This document shows, in pieces, positions 1-6,836 of a stretch of DNA of 37,423 nt; the first letter of the stretch is position 1; the number at the start of each line of letters is the position of its first letter. This stretch comes from CAZGCA01 sp964524145 (GTDB lineage: Bacteria; Hydrogenedentota; CAZGCA01), in contig CAZGCA010000061.1 in the NCBI GenBank assembly GCA_964524145.1, positions 1 to 37,423 on the forward strand, written 5' to 3'. Made by a program: the position numbers and the translations under genes. The notes beneath the pieces were generated by a model that made no database searches, was not told where the DNA came from, and saw nothing but the letters and a program-made list of their open reading frames with translations.

Positions 1-120
1 CCAATTCACCATTCAGAATTCTCCATTCTTAATTCTGTGTCATGTCCTCCAATTCACCATTCAGAATTCTCCATTCTTAATTCTGTGTCATGTCCTCCAA
101 TTCTCCATTCAAACTTCACT
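1..120. repeat. 48-bp tandem repeat, about 2.3 copies, cut by the window start
   Basis: The unit beginning at base 1 recurs without change at 49 and starts a third time at 97, where it diverges after about 20 bases. The unit is built of CCAATTC, CCATTC and GAATTC words. Related AATTC/CCATTC words recur at 1720-1860 and 8860-8890, so this is a member of a dispersed intergenic repeat family. There are no unique spacers between the units, so it is not a CRISPR array. Short reading frames through it are artefacts of the repeat. Confidence 0.85.
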
Positions 121-273
121 CTTCTCACGCGGACCGGAAACCAAAGTTCCGCATGTTGCGCGGATCAAACTAATTACTGTTGGAGCAACAGAGAGAACAC
201 CCAAAACCCTGGTGGTCTGAATGCGGGGCTGTCCATTGGGGTAGACTAAATCCCGCAAAGAAGGAGGTGCATA

Positions 274-714
274 ATGGCACTAGTAAGACGGGATCCGGCG
301 CGAGAGATGGAGGATATGCTCGACCGCTACACGAGAGCGGTGGGGCAACCTCGGGCTGGAAGCCAAGAGGTCATCGCAACAGGCGACTGGGCTCCTCGGG
401 TAGACATCGCTGAGACCGACAAAGCATTCGAGATCAAGGCGGAGATTCCCGAGGTCAATAAGGAGGATGTCAAAGTTACTGTACACAATGGTGTCCTGAC
501 GATTCAGGGAGAGAGAATACAGGGAAAAGAAGAGAAGGGGAAAAAGTTCCATCGAGTCGAGCGATGCTACGGGTGCTTCACCCGTAGCTTTACGTTGCCT
601 GACAATGTCGATGAAAACAAGATTAGCGCTTCGTTCAAGGATGGCGTGCTGAATCTCCAGATTCAAAAGACAGAGGAGCCAAAACCGAAATCCATCGAAG
701 TCAAAGTGGAGTAA
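274..714 (+). CDS. Small heat-shock protein, Hsp20/alpha-crystallin family
   Basis: This 146-residue protein is an ATP-independent holdase chaperone that binds unfolding proteins in the cytoplasm. The alpha-crystallin domain runs from about residue 40 to 135. Visible marks are the DKAFEIKAEIPEV strand near 49-61, NGVLTIQGER at 72-81, the ERCYGCFTRSFTLP stretch at 97-109 and the GVL motif at 124-126. A short charged N-terminal arm and C-terminal tail complete a normal length for the family. ATG at 274 follows a strong Shine-Dalgarno AAGGAGGT at 261-268. No CIRCE or other heat-shock operator is obvious upstream. A long hairpin begins 22 bases after the stop. Confidence 0.96.
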   Translation: MALVRRDPAREMEDMLDRYTRAVGQPRAGSQEVIATGDWAPRVDIAETDKAFEIKAEIPEVNKEDVKVTVHNGVLTIQGERIQGKEEKGKKFHRVERCYGCFTRSFTLPDNVDENKISASFKDGVLNLQIQKTEEPKPKSIEVKVE

Positions 715-735
715 AAAGACAGAAGCTCCAACCAT

Positions 736-786
736 CGGCTTAACGCGGACTGGGAAAAACCAGCTCTTTTCCCAGCCGGTTAGCCG
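736..786 (+). other. Long imperfect hairpin (possible terminator or degenerate attC)
   Basis: About 20 base pairs form with only single-base bulges. The outer arm CGGCTTAAC (736-744) pairs with GTTAGCCG (779-786). The inner arm CGGACTGGGAAAA (746-758) pairs with TTTTCCCAGCCG (767-778). The loop is 759-766. There is no T-tract after it, which argues against a classical intrinsic terminator. The outer arms contain GCTTAAC and GTTAGCC, close to integron R''/R' boxes, but no unpaired central spacer is visible. Confidence 0.6.
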
Positions 787-813
787 TACGTTCGGCAAAG
801 AAAGGAGAGCCTT

Positions 814-1002
814 GTGAAATGGGAATACAAGACACTTGACCTCGGGACAGGAGGTTTCTTGGGCGGCAAAGTGGATGATTCGAAGCTTGAGTCACTTCTG
901 AATGGTCTCGGCACTGAGGAATGGGAGCTGGTTACAGCGTTTGTCAAAGGCGTTGGCATGACTCGAGGTGTGATAGCAGTTCTCAAACGCCCGAAACAGT
1001 AG
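814..1002 (+). CDS. DUF4177-like small protein
   Basis: This 62-residue protein starts at GTG 814 behind Shine-Dalgarno AAAGGAGAG (801-809). The sequence begins KWEYKTLDL and has a central GTEEWELVTAF motif followed by VIAVLKRP at the end. That is the beta-strand / GxxGWElV / FKRP pattern of the DUF4177 family. The biochemical role of DUF4177 proteins is unknown. No signal peptide or membrane segment is present. The gene is framed by a long hairpin on its 5' side and an attC-like palindrome 10 bases past its stop, the geometry of a mobile gene cassette. Confidence 0.8.
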   Translation: MKWEYKTLDLGTGGFLGGKVDDSKLESLLNGLGTEEWELVTAFVKGVGMTRGVIAVLKRPKQ

Positions 1003-1012
1003 TCCAGACTGT

Positions 1013-1079
1013 GCCGAACAAAAGGATGCACCAGACGGCCTACACTGCGCTTCAGCCGCTGGTGATCCAGGCGTTAGCC
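1013..1079 (+). other. attC-like imperfect inverted repeat
   Basis: The arms are GCCGAAC (1013-1019), a 4-base spacer, then GGATGCACC (1024-1032); on the other side GGTGATCC (1061-1068), a 4-base spacer, then GTTAGCC (1073-1079). GGATGCACC pairs with GGTGATCC with one extrahelical G. This is the hallmark of integron attC sites, as are the unpaired spacers and the AAC...GTT outer boxes. The outer boxes match only 5 of 7. No integrase gene is in the window. Degenerate attC, or an unrelated dispersed repeat of similar shape, are both possible. Confidence 0.45.
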
Positions 1080-1148
1080 TTTAGGAAACTGCAGTTTGTG
1101 CCCAAGTTGTCTTGGAACGAAAGTCGACAGCGCGCGATTCAGTTTTAG

Positions 1149-1337
1149 CGGGATTGGAGCGGTGTCAGCGGTGACGGACACAACATCGACGCAATAGACG
1201 TGCAGCTCGCCATCAACCAGGTTCTCGAATTACCAACGCCCGGCACCGCGCGTGCCGACCTCAACTTCGACGGAAACCTTGACGGTATCGACCTGCAACG
1301 GTGCATCAACATCGTCCTCGCCATCGCGCAGTACTGA
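1149..1337 (+). pseudogene. Orphan type I dockerin fragment (3' end of a lost gene)
   Basis: An open frame with no start codon follows an in-frame TAG at 1146. It reads two dockerin-type repeats: NIDAIDVQLAINQVLEL, then ADLNFDGNLDGIDLQRCINI, ending at TGA 1335-1337. The same signature (DALDVQTVINQALG / VDAIDVQRCINAALGL) closes the giant protein on the minus strand near 21274-21460, so the two belong to one local dockerin family. Only about 62 residues survive. The upstream body has been lost, probably when the attC-like and repeat sequences arrived. There is no sign it is still expressed. Confidence 0.8.
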
Positions 1338-1620
1338 TAGGACATCGCCCTTCGTCTCTTCACTCTTCGTCCTTCGCACTTCACACTTCTCCCTTCCTTC
1401 CGGCCCCCCAATTCACTATTCATCCTTCACACTTCACTCTTCGTACTTCACTCTTCATCCTTCGCACTTCACTCTTCGTCCTTCCGACCTCCCAATTCAC
1501 TATTCACTCTTCGCACTTCACTCTTCTTCCTTCCGACCCCCCAATTCACTCTTCATCCTTCGCACTTCACTCTTCGTCCTTCCGAACCCCGTCTACCGCA
1601 TACCGTCTACTGTCTACCGC
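1338..1620. repeat. Pyrimidine-rich degenerate tandem repeat tract
   Basis: About 280 bases are almost only C and T with scattered A on the plus strand, and very poor in G. The tract is made of shuffled words such as CTTCACTCTTCGTCC and CCCCCCAATTCA. All frames are open for long distances because stop codons cannot form, so the apparent reading frames are not genes. The strand asymmetry resembles sequence able to form triplex or R-loop structures, but nothing here shows that directly. Confidence 0.8.
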
Positions 1621-1629
1621 ACTTCGTTC

Positions 1630-1658
1630 TTGACACACACGCAGTTTTCGTCTATACT
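1630..1658 (+). promoter_or_regulatory. Consensus sigma-70 promoter without an intact adjacent gene
   Basis: TTGACA (1630-1635), a 17-base spacer and TATACT (1653-1658) make a near-perfect promoter pointing to the right. The predicted start is near 1665. The next 310 bases hold only dispersed-repeat sequence. Then come a leucine-rich-repeat gene fragment (1976) and the defence operon (2164). It may originally have served the broken LRR gene and could now transcribe the defence operon through a roughly 500-base leader. Confidence 0.7.
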
Positions 1659-1719
1659 CCATTGAAGCAGCCGGGGGTAGGTATCGCAATCCGTCAGGTG
1701 GAGGACGGCAGAGGGAGTG

Positions 1720-1860
1720 AGTGAATTGAGAATGGGGAATAGCGAATTGAGAACAGTGAAATTCCGGTGTTTGTCAATTCTCCATTCTGAATTCATAATT
1801 CCTAATTCCCCGGCATGTTCTCCAATTCTCCATTCAAAATTCCCTATTCAAAATTCAACG
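1720..1860. repeat. Dispersed AATTC/CCATTC-type repeats in an otherwise empty stretch
   Basis: Several copies of AATTCTCCATTC, GAATTC and AAAATTC words are interleaved here, related to the tandem repeat at the window start. The surrounding stretch 1665-1975 contains no supportable gene. The one open frame through it is repeat-encoded low-complexity sequence. Confidence 0.7.
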
Positions 1861-1975
1861 CGTCAGCGGGTATTCTCTGGAAGCAAGGCCCGAAAGCGGG
1901 TAAAGCTGGAAACCATATGAACAGAAGTTCGGCTGATGACCATATCGCCTTTGGTGTAGTGTGGAGACGTGGACC

Positions 1976-2113
1976 ATGGTACAGGACAAGGCTTACCGAA
2001 AAGCAAAGAAGAAGATTGAGCAAGCGCGACTCAATCGTGCGACAGAGCTGAACCTCTCCTACAACCAACTGACGGCGCGACCTGCGACGGCCAAGTCGCA
2101 TTGGGCACGTTAG
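1976..2113 (+). pseudogene. N-terminal remnant of a leucine-rich-repeat protein
   Basis: ATG 1976 opens a 45-codon frame, MVQDKAYRKAKKKIEQA followed by RATELNLSYNQLT, then unrelated residues and TAG at 2111-2113. The pattern 'KIxxA...ATELxLSxNQLT' is the typical start of bacterial LRR proteins of the Roco/COR type, where the first LRR follows a short basic helix. Here the frame ends right after the first repeat. It is best read as a truncated gene whose remainder was replaced by the sequence carrying the defence operon. Whether the short peptide is made is unknown. Confidence 0.55.
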
Positions 2114-2163
2114 CTAGGGGACTCTCACAATGGAGCGGCTCCGGTAGATAGGGATGACAAGCG

Positions 2164-3339
2164 ATGGGTGAGGCCACACCCGACAATACAAACTCGAAGA
2201 TCTTCCCTTCTGTCGATGATGTCAAGCCGACTGAGGAGGGTGGGCCTGCGGCGCGATCCGGCTTTACCTATCAAGACGAGATCGCCGTCGGCTTTCTCAT
2301 CGAGATGCTGGAGGACTCGTCGCTCCTCAAAGTGCATTGCGAGACCCACGACGACGTGTTGCTCGTGCGCACCATAGACGGATCGGACATGCGTGTGGCA
2401 GAGTTTGTTCAAGTGAAAGCGAGCGAGCCAGACAGACTGTGGTCGGTTGCCGACCTTTGCAATCCCAAGAAGGGCAAGACTGGGACCTCGATATTCGAGA
2501 TATCCCTGGCGCGCGACAAGCACCGCGAAGAATCTCGTTTTCGAATCGTGACGCTCCGGGAGGTACATAGTAAGCTCAAAATGCTGACCTTCCCGTTCGA
2601 CGCACCAGGCCGAGAAACCAGCGGGCAGAAGTTCAATGCACTGCAATCGGAACTCGATAAGCGGTTCCGGGACCTGAAGTCGCCGAAAGGCAACGGGTCG
2701 TCCTATTGGCTTGAGAACTGCTTTTGGGATGTGCGTCACAGCAAAGAGGCCGTCCGTAAGGAGAATCTTTTCCGGCTACAAAAACTTGGTGCCAAAGAGG
2801 ATCGCGTGTTGTTGCTGGAACATGCAGAAGTGCTTTTGGACAAGTTCCGCGCCAAGGCGAAGGCCGCTGGAGACGCGAAGTGGGAGCCGGATCGCGATAA
2901 GAAGATATTCACCCGAGAGGCGATTCGCGAATGGTGGGAGAGGCGCACGCGCGAACTGATCGAAGGAGCTGCCTCACCCGCTGGGGGCAAGCTTCGCGAG
3001 AAGATGACGCAAGCGAGACTTCCTGATGAACTCATCAAGCTGGCCATCGATATGCGGCTTGACTATGCCGCAACCGTACGGACACCCCGCTACATGGAAG
3101 TGGGGGAAGCTAACCGGCTGGAGAGCAAAGTCAAGTCAGAGCTGGCATCTCTGCGTGGACGCCTCGTTGCTGGCGCCCTTGATCTCGACGGTCCGGGCTT
3201 CCACTCACTTTGTCTAGAGCGAATGGACGCCCTGAATGCCGATCGACCTACGGGCAGCGAGGACCGTTCCGCGTTTCTCATGGGCTGCATGTATGACATC
3301 ACAGACCGCTGCCTTCATCGCTTCGCGAGGCCAACGTGA
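2164..3339 (+). CDS. lmuA: Lamassu/DdmA-like effector nuclease (DUF4297/Cap4-type N-terminal domain)
   Basis: This 391-residue cytoplasmic protein has an N-terminal PD-(D/E)xK nuclease module of the DUF4297/Cap4 kind. Visible marks are GPAARSGFTYQDEIAV at 27-42, acidic E60 and D63-D64 before a beta-hairpin, and EFVQVKAS at 80-87. In the last motif Q83-V-K85 fits the (E/Q)xK catalytic signature. The rest is mostly helical with no recognised domain, as in LmuA/DdmA, where it contacts the ATPase complex. By analogy it would be a DNA-cutting effector released or activated when the SMC-like partner senses foreign DNA. ATG 2164 has only a weak Shine-Dalgarno (AGGGA). The stop overlaps the next ATG (TGATG), implying translational coupling. 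The nuclease call rests on motifs; the system assignment rests on the gene trio. Confidence 0.8.
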   Translation: MGEATPDNTNSKIFPSVDDVKPTEEGGPAARSGFTYQDEIAVGFLIEMLEDSSLLKVHCETHDDVLLVRTIDGSDMRVAEFVQVKASEPDRLWSVADLCNPKKGKTGTSIFEISLARDKHREESRFRIVTLREVHSKLKMLTFPFDAPGRETSGQKFNALQSELDKRFRDLKSPKGNGSSYWLENCFWDVRHSKEAVRKENLFRLQKLGAKEDRVLLLEHAEVLLDKFRAKAKAAGDAKWEPDRDKKIFTREAIREWWERRTRELIEGAASPAGGKLREKMTQARLPDELIKLAIDMRLDYAATVRTPRYMEVGEANRLESKVKSELASLRGRLVAGALDLDGPGFHSLCLERMDALNADRPTGSEDRSAFLMGCMYDITDRCLHRFARPT

Positions 3340-3908
3340 TGAAATCACTGAATCGCATCGGTATGCATCCTGTCAGCTTGCCACTATCTGCCGATGACAT
3401 CCTAGAGTTTCACGCCGCGCGACTGCTTCTCTTGTTGAGCACCTGCGGTGTTAAGGGCCGTATTGATGGCCTGACTAAGATGGCGAAGCTCGATTTCTTT
3501 GCACGCTACCCCGACTTCTTTGAGGTGGCGCGGGCTGCCACCATGTCAGCTGACAGCGCGAATACAAGAGACCGACCAGAGTCGGACGAGGCCGTTGAGT
3601 CAGCGATGGTGCGTCACCACTATGGCCCTTGGGACAAGCGTTACTATCACGTGCTCGCGTACCTCGAAGCAAGACAGTTGATCACCGTCACGAAGGAGGG
3701 TAAGTACTACCGGATCGCGCTGGCCGAGCTCGGCCGTGACCGCGCCAAGACTCTTGCTCTGCGGCCATCCTTCGCACCGCTCGTCGGACGCATGGGTGAA
3801 GTCAAGAAGTCCTTCGGCTCAAAAAGCGGTACGTTCCTGAAAGATTTAATCTACCGAATCTTCGATGCGGAGGTCAGCCAGCGTCCCATGGGCAAGGAGA
3901 TCCGTTGA
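3339..3908 (+). CDS. lmuC: Lamassu/DdmB-like middle component (winged-helix type)
   Basis: This 189-residue protein, counted from ATG 3339 (a GTG three bases earlier is possible), is the small middle member of the three-gene unit. An N-terminal helical segment contains KMAKLDFFARYPDFF near 45-60. The stretch VRHHYGPWDKRYYHVLAYLE near 89-108 precedes a wing-like VTKEGKYYRIALAELG. This fits the accessory protein of Lamassu type II and the 'middle component' of ABC-three-component systems. Its likely job is to bridge nuclease and ATPase. TGATG overlaps couple it to both neighbours. Confidence 0.72.
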   Translation: MKSLNRIGMHPVSLPLSADDILEFHAARLLLLLSTCGVKGRIDGLTKMAKLDFFARYPDFFEVARAATMSADSANTRDRPESDEAVESAMVRHHYGPWDKRYYHVLAYLEARQLITVTKEGKYYRIALAELGRDRAKTLALRPSFAPLVGRMGEVKKSFGSKSGTFLKDLIYRIFDAEVSQRPMGKEIR

Positions 3909-5821
3909 TGAACCTTTCTTACCTCTCCATCGGGCGCATTGAGCGCCGACTGCAAACGGGGGACACGGAGGACCTTCGGTTCGAACCAGGCGTCAATCTA
4001 CTCGTCGGCCCGCCGAACACAGGCAAGACAAAGTGGCTCCAGACGCTGGACTACCTACTCGGCGACTCGGGTGAGAATCCCTTCGAGGGTGCGGACGGGA
4101 AGAGTCTTGCGCAAAAATACGACGCGGCCAGAGCCCAGTTGTGGATCGGAGAGGACGGTATCTGGATCGAACGCCGATGGCGCGAAAGGGGCGCCAAGAC
4201 TAAGGTCTTCGTCGACGGTGAGAGCATGACCGTGCGCGAATTCCAGCAGTTCTTGCTGCAGAAGCTCGATATCCCGTTGCTCAACTACCCGAAGGGGAAC
4301 CCGATGTCGGGCCAGACTTGGCCCGAACTGAGTTTCCGTTCGCTGCTAAGACACATTTACAGACAACAACGCTTCTGGAGCGGTATTGCTGACCAGCAAC
4401 CGCCGGGCGAACAGCATGCCTGCCTATTGCAGTTCCTCGGGATTGCCGAAAAGCTGTTCTCCGAGGAGTATGGACAGCTCGTTAGTCTCGAGATCGAGGT
4501 CGGGCGGTTGAAGGCACGTCGAGAACAGTTCGGCCAAACGTTGGACGAACTGGCGCGCGACGTACTGTCGGAGCGGGAGCTGAGCGTAGGTGCCAACGTA
4601 ACGACGGTTCGTGCCGCCGAAGGTCGGGTTTCTGACGAGATCAGTGCCCTCCGTAAGCGACGGGATGAATTGCTCTCCGACGCACGGGACCGGGTCGTCT
4701 CACCGGAGCGCCGCGGGCACGTGGACCTGTTGGGCGAGGAGCGCGCGACTATCCTGGCAGCACTCGCCGAACTGAGGCAAAAGGCCAAGGCGACAGCCGA
4801 GCGGCTGGACGGAGTGCGCCAGTACCGCACTGAGCTTGGGAATGAGCTCGACCGTATGGCGCGTGCGGAAGACGCGGGAGCCGTCCTGGCGGACCTCAAA
4901 GTTACGCACTGCCCCGCCTGCGACCAGCCTGTCGCGAAAACGACGTCCGACCACGAGCACTGTTTCCTCTGCCATCAGGTGCTTCACGACGAGCTGCCAG
5001 TCGAGGAACTTGGAGCAGTCCGGGTTCGATTTGAGCGTGATCGACTTGCTGGCGAGTTAAAGGAAGCCGACGAGCTGCTCGAGTTTTTGCAGCGCGATGC
5101 GAAGCGCGTTGCCGACGATATCGCGGCGGCAGAGGAACGGCTGCGGATGTTGGACAACGAGCTCGCCCCCACCCGGCAGGCGGTGGCGGCGCTTGTCCAA
5201 GAGGAGGTCAGCGCAACCGACATGGCGCTGGGTGGATTGAACGAACGGCAACGGCAGCTTGGGAGTATTTCGGCCGCACTTGGGAAGAAACAAGAACTGA
5301 CAGACGACATCGCAGCCATCGAGCGGAAGATTGAGCCACTTCAGGCACAGGTGAATGAGTTGGCGCGTGCGACAGACTTCGAAGCGGCAGCTGCGCGGCT
5401 CGAGGAGGGAATGAATGCTTACTTGCAGGCCATCAACAGGTTCAGACGCGGGGCTTGGTGTCACAATCCAGTGGCAGTTGATGTGTCGCACCGGAGTTTC
5501 ACCATACGGGTGGGTACGCAGCGCTGGCAGGCCGCGCTCGGCGGGACTGACACCCTCTATTTCCTAATGGCGTATCACTACGGTTTGCTGACACTAGGCA
5601 AGATACCTCAATGTCACTACCCCGGGCTGTCCATCATCGACGTACCCGGTGAGTTCTCTGGGGAAGCGGTCGGGGATAAGGAGAATTTCATCGTCGAGCC
5701 GTTCATCGAACTACTAGACCAAGACGAGTACCGAGGAGCACAGCTAATCATTACCGGCGAGTCGTTTACTGGCCTCGAAGGCGTTCATCGGTTGCCTCTG
5801 AATCATGTGTATGTCGCATAG
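3908..5821 (+). CDS. lmuB: Lamassu/DdmC-like SMC/Rad50-type ABC ATPase with four-cysteine hinge
   Basis: The protein has 637 residues from ATG 3908, which overlaps the previous TGA and follows AAGGAG at 3894-3899. The Walker A is GPPNTGKT at 34-41. A signature-like LGGTD lies at 544-548 and a Walker B region IIDVPGE at 576-582. Two long heptad-rich arms (about 170-330 and 360-510) flank a hinge bearing CPAC (335-338) and CFLC (352-355), able to bind zinc like a Rad50 hook. The ABC heads would dimerise on DNA while the hook joins arms or subunits. In Lamassu/DdmABC this protein senses phage or plasmid DNA and unleashes the nuclease. The signature helix is degenerate. ABC-three-component ATPase is the broader alternative name. 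Confidence 0.82.
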   Translation: MNLSYLSIGRIERRLQTGDTEDLRFEPGVNLLVGPPNTGKTKWLQTLDYLLGDSGENPFEGADGKSLAQKYDAARAQLWIGEDGIWIERRWRERGAKTKVFVDGESMTVREFQQFLLQKLDIPLLNYPKGNPMSGQTWPELSFRSLLRHIYRQQRFWSGIADQQPPGEQHACLLQFLGIAEKLFSEEYGQLVSLEIEVGRLKARREQFGQTLDELARDVLSERELSVGANVTTVRAAEGRVSDEISALRKRRDELLSDARDRVVSPERRGHVDLLGEERATILAALAELRQKAKATAERLDGVRQYRTELGNELDRMARAEDAGAVLADLKVTHCPACDQPVAKTTSDHEHCFLCHQVLHDELPVEELGAVRVRFERDRLAGELKEADELLEFLQRDAKRVADDIAAAEERLRMLDNELAPTRQAVAALVQEEVSATDMALGGLNERQRQLGSISAALGKKQELTDDIAAIERKIEPLQAQVNELARATDFEAAAARLEEGMNAYLQAINRFRRGAWCHNPVAVDVSHRSFTIRVGTQRWQAALGGTDTLYFLMAYHYGLLTLGKIPQCHYPGLSIIDVPGEFSGEAVGDKENFIVEPFIELLDQDEYRGAQLIITGESFTGLEGVHRLPLNHVYVA

Positions 5822-6130
5822 GACTCGGTAATTAGCGACAGTGGGACTGTCCAAAATTAAAACTGGAAAAAGAGGGACAGGCAGCTATTCTGCCGCCTTA
5901 CTCGCCGGCCCATACATAGCCGTCTTTCCCGCGAAGGCGGGTATCAAGTCAAAATCTAAAATTCAAAACTGACAACGGGAGATGCTAGTGGCTGGTTGTC
6001 AGTAGTAAGTTGCTTCGCGGAGTCGTTGCGCGAGCTTCCATACCAGGCCACCGGTACACGCCTATCCATTCCTACGGAGGACCGCAGGGGCGAGAAAGTT
6101 CGATCTCGGACATGACGTTTTGACCCTCTG
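5822..6130. repeat. Intergenic mosaic of dispersed repeats (copy R1)
   Basis: No gene is seen. Bases 5840-5882 carry GGGACTGTCC and GGGACAGG words typical of sequence near RAYT/REP elements. Bases 5932-5941 resemble a CCCGC/GCGGG hairpin repeat. A 49-base block at 5945-5993 is identical to 8978-9026, and a block at 6040-6070 matches 9105-9135 with one change. R1 and R2 therefore bracket the region with the split transposase, the Ig-like gene and the toxin-antitoxin pair. Confidence 0.8.
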
Positions 6131-6135
6131 CCGTC

Positions 6136-6164
6136 TTGACGTCAGAACGTTATGATGCTATACT
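6136..6164 (+). promoter_or_regulatory. Duplicated toxin-antitoxin promoter driving a chimeric gene
   Basis: TTGACG (6136-6141), a 17-base spacer and TATACT (6159-6164) repeat the promoter found before the intact antitoxin gene (8327-8355). The Shine-Dalgarno AAAGGAGGTGA and the first 17 codons also match the intact copy. The whole duplicated block (about 6133-6239) differs from 8324-8430 at roughly seven positions. Confidence 0.75.
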
Positions 6165-6187
6165 GTGTTCGAGAAAGGAGGTGAGGT

Positions 6188-6616
6188 ATGGCTGGACTGA
6201 CAAAGCGGGCAACAGTCTATCTCGACCCGGCGTTGCACAATGCAGCTGCCTACGTGGAGCTGAATCCTGTGCGTGCTGCAATGGTGAGCGCGCCCTGGGA
6301 GTATGCGTGGTCGAGTGCCCCCGCACATTGTTGTGTTGAGGGCGATCCATCCGGTGTACTGGGTTTAGGCCGGTGGTTTGAGCGGATGCCGACCGACGCG
6401 TGGAAGAAGACATTGCAGGCCATTGCAGAGTCGGACGAGACGATAGCGCGGCTGCGCATGTACACTCGCACCGGTCGACCCTTAGGCGACGAGAGTTTCC
6501 TGAAGCGCATCGAAGAGGCAATCGAACGCGCTATCCGGGCCAAGTCAGTAGGGCGACCGAAGGGCAGCAAGGATAAAGTAAAACGGAAAGCGCCGAAACC
6601 CAAACGACCGCTCTAA
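6188..6616 (+). CDS. Chimeric ORF: antitoxin N-terminus fused to the C-terminal half of a RAYT transposase
   Basis: Of the 142 residues, 1-17 (MAGLTKRATVYLDPALH) are identical to the start of the ribbon-helix-helix antitoxin at 8379. From residue 18 on, the protein is the C-terminal half of a REP-associated tyrosine (Y1) transposase. It shows AAYVELNPVRAAMVSAPWEY, WSSAPAHC, then RLRMYTRTGRPLGDESFLKR and a basic GRPKGSKDK tail. The catalytic HxH half is missing, so it cannot be an active transposase. It does retain a consensus promoter and strong ribosome site, so a hybrid protein may be made. The breakpoint is at about base 6239. The partner half lies at 7978-8330. Confidence 0.8.
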   Translation: MAGLTKRATVYLDPALHNAAAYVELNPVRAAMVSAPWEYAWSSAPAHCCVEGDPSGVLGLGRWFERMPTDAWKKTLQAIAESDETIARLRMYTRTGRPLGDESFLKRIEEAIERAIRAKSVGRPKGSKDKVKRKAPKPKRPL

Positions 6617-6765
6617 GGAGAGGCAAAAATTGGTTGCTGTCCCCTAATTTCAATGTGTGGATCTAAAGGCCTGACCCCTCAGTCCAACCTGCGTCCGACA
6701 ATTTGCCCAGCAACACCATTGCCGCTGTAGTGCTGATACTGCCAGGGGCATACCACAAGAAGAAA

Positions 6766-6794
6766 GCGGGATGTCTGGGTTGCTGACATCCCGC
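6766..6794 (-). terminator. Intrinsic-type terminator of the Ig-like secreted protein gene
   Basis: GCGGGATGTC (6766-6775) pairs perfectly with GACATCCCGC (6785-6794) across a 9-base loop. Read on the minus strand, the stem is followed by a T-rich run (TTTCTTCTT). It lies about 40 bases past the stop of the minus-strand gene at 6837. Confidence 0.75.
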
Positions 6795-6836
6795 ACGAAG
6801 ATTTCAGTAGATTGATGTTTTAGGACACGGAGTCCG

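Noticed and set aside
1..120. Possible CRISPR array
   Set aside because: The 48-base units are directly adjacent with no variable spacers, and no cas gene is present.
1252..1665. Overlapping open frames of 110-137 codons
   Set aside because: They are read-throughs of the stop-poor pyrimidine tract and end at low-complexity sequence.
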